Part shown: positions 62,202 through 64,000 of the stretch, in pieces
Numbering within the stretch: position 1 is the stretch's first letter
Layout of the letters: each line of letters begins with the position of its first letter
Program-made: the position numbers and the translations under genes
Notes under the pieces: generated by a model
The model's database searches: none
Told to the model about the DNA's origin: nothing
What the model saw: only the letters and a program-made list of their open reading frames with translations
Assembly: GCA_020026435.1 (NCBI GenBank)
Contig: JAHHQK010000003.1
Span: 76,185-140,184 of the forward strand
DNA: 64,000 nucleotides
From: Alistipes sp.
Lineage (GTDB): Bacteria > Bacteroidota > Bacteroidia > Bacteroidales > Rikenellaceae
Direction of reading: 5' to 3'

Positions 62202-62234
62202 AAGTCCGGCGGAATGTTCTGCCGGACTTTTTTG
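62202..62234 (+). terminator. Intrinsic terminator after the WYL regulator
   Basis: AAGTCCGGC (62202-62210) / GCCGGACTT (62221-62229), 10-nt loop, T6 run. It is 43 bp after the stop codon. Confidence 0.88.
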
Positions 62235-62371
62235 TGCCGGGAAGGGGGAGATTTGTGAATAAGAAATCCTCCCGCGAACGGATAAAAAACAGAAGAAAAT
62301 GGTGCTGTGTCACAACTTGTCATTCCGGGAGTGTTTCTTTGCATCGTGAACCTAAAACTAACATTCAAGAA

Positions 62372-62593
62372 ATGATGATCATGGGAACTGCTTACAAAGT
62401 CAGATGCAAGTACTGCGGAGCACAATTCGGCGAGGCTCGGCAGTCACGTTGCGGAATACCTGTTCCCCGGGTGACCGGGCAGGGATATATCGAAACGCAG
62501 ACGGCAATCCGCTGTCCCGTGTGCCATAAGAAACTCAATGCCACGCAAGAGGAGTTTCTCGAACAGCTCGAAGTGACTTATGTGTGGAATTAG
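62372..62593 (+). CDS. Small zinc-ribbon protein
   Basis: 73 residues from the ATG at 62372; the longer in-frame version from 62189 includes the terminator and a TTTCTTTG promoter-like box, so it was rejected. Four cysteines in two knuckles, CKYCG and CPVCH, with an intervening Cys (SRCG), give a zinc ribbon. The C-terminus is acidic. No family is recognised. It probably binds DNA, RNA or protein. It sits between a regulator and the thiol peroxidase, each with its own promoter. Confidence 0.7.
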   Translation: MMIMGTAYKVRCKYCGAQFGEARQSRCGIPVPRVTGQGYIETQTAIRCPVCHKKLNATQEEFLEQLEVTYVWN

Positions 62594-62639
62594 ACCAAAA
62601 AAACGTGTGGATAACGATGGTGATATGCGAAATTTTTCG

Positions 62640-62647
62640 TATCTTTG
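62640..62647 (+). promoter_or_regulatory. -7 element of the bcp-recA gene pair
   Basis: TATCTTTG 26 bp before the thiol peroxidase ATG. No TTG at the -33 position. Confidence 0.55.
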
Positions 62648-62672
62648 AAAAAGATTTTTATTACAGATTATT

Positions 62673-63140
62673 ATGACAGGATTAAAAGTAGGGGAGATGG
62701 CTCCCGATTTCAAGTCGACGACCCAGGATGGCGAGATTCTTTCGCTCTCTTCGCTGAGAGGACAACGTGTGATTCTCTACTTCTACCCCAAAGATAACAC
62801 TCCGGGATGTACGTTCGAGGCCAAAAGCCTGCGTGACGGCAAGGCCCGGCTGGCCGAGATGGGTTTCCGCATCATCGGCGTCAGCCCCGACAGCGAGCGT
62901 TCGCATCAGAATTTCTGTATCAAGCACGAGCTGAACTTCACTCTTTTGGCCGATGTGGACCACAGTGTGGCCGAGGCTTACGGCGTATGGGCCGAGAAAT
63001 CGATGTGCGGACGTAAATATATGGGCATTCTCCGAACGACGTTCGTGATCGATGCCGAAGGCCGTATCGAGAAGATCTTTACGAAGGTCGATACCAAGAA
63101 CCACTACCGTCAGATCATTGACTCCTACAAGGAGGAGTAG
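62673..63140 (+). CDS. bcp: Thioredoxin-dependent thiol peroxidase (BCP/PrxQ)
   Basis: 155 residues of the peroxiredoxin family. Peroxidatic Cys C46 in DNTPGCTFEA. In 2-Cys BCP enzymes a resolving Cys follows five residues later; here that place is Lys (CTFEAK), so resolution must use another Cys (NFC near 91 or SMCG near 109) or an outside thiol. It reduces H2O2 and lipid hydroperoxides. It is 46 bp upstream of recA and likely in the same transcript. Confidence 0.93.
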   Translation: MTGLKVGEMAPDFKSTTQDGEILSLSSLRGQRVILYFYPKDNTPGCTFEAKSLRDGKARLAEMGFRIIGVSPDSERSHQNFCIKHELNFTLLADVDHSVAEAYGVWAEKSMCGRKYMGILRTTFVIDAEGRIEKIFTKVDTKNHYRQIIDSYKEE

Positions 63141-63186
63141 GTATGCTCCGGCGAGGAATATTCAGTAAAAGAAAACAATAGATAAA

Positions 63187-64000
<814 letters not shown>

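Overview
The window reads as chromosome of a Bacteroidales bacterium, most likely Rikenellaceae/Alistipes. The evidence is the -7 promoter element TAnnTTTG at many gene starts, little use of Shine-Dalgarno sequences, FimA/Mfa1-type fimbrillin lipoproteins, TonB-dependent and OMP_b-brl_3 outer-membrane proteins, a long signal peptidase I, a DUF4906 protein, and GC-rich coding DNA. The family assignment is inference; Bacteroidota is well supported. There are no insertion sequences, prophages, CRISPR arrays or rRNA genes.

Layout. 0-4.4 kb: a partial minus-strand gene at the edge, a CNNM/CBS membrane protein, a MATE exporter whose C-terminus runs through its own terminator, a decayed stretch with a broken secreted-protein start, and tRNA-Lys(CTT). 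4.5-11.1 kb: a truncated GH2-like protein without its catalytic Glu, a stand-alone HSDR_N nuclease-like domain, a LytS/LytTR two-component pair, acyl-CoA synthetase and PlsY. 11.3-15.2 kb: YitT, MiaB and a DEAD-box helicase. 15.6-19.0 kb: a nucleoside hydrolase-FmdE fusion beside a BtuB-like TonB receptor. 19.4-30.7 kb: a six-gene type V fimbria locus (DUF3575, DUF5119, three fimbrillins of which one is frameshifted, a large lipoprotein and a DUF4906 tip candidate; seven CDS in all counting the DUF3575 protein). 31.3-39.2 kb: class I aldolase, an AraC regulator and a divergent RND efflux operon. 39.3-43.0 kb: a methionine operon (metY, metX, hom) behind a Met-rich leader peptide and terminator. 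43.2-48.6 kb: two divergent outer-membrane receptors. 48.6-57.5 kb: truA, then dapB-lepB-yigZ-uvrA-M16 peptidase-O-methyltransferase-MazG. 57.8-64 kb: phosphohexomutase, dnaA, WYL regulator, a small zinc ribbon, thiol peroxidase and the first part of recA.

The most notable find is the leader of the methionine operon. A 24-residue peptide with seven methionines is followed by a strong intrinsic terminator, and a 7-nt segment at the end of the leader ORF can pair with the 5' arm of that terminator. This is the architecture of ribosome-mediated attenuation, here sensing charged tRNA-Met in place of a SAM riboswitch. Two homopolymer C tracts (in a fimbrillin and in the MATE gene) place reading frames one base off, either by slippage-type variation or by sequence error. 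The fimbrial lipoproteins share an early Ser/Thr-Arg site that suggests assembly by Arg-specific protease processing. The upstream region of dnaA has two DnaA boxes inside a likely promoter spacer.
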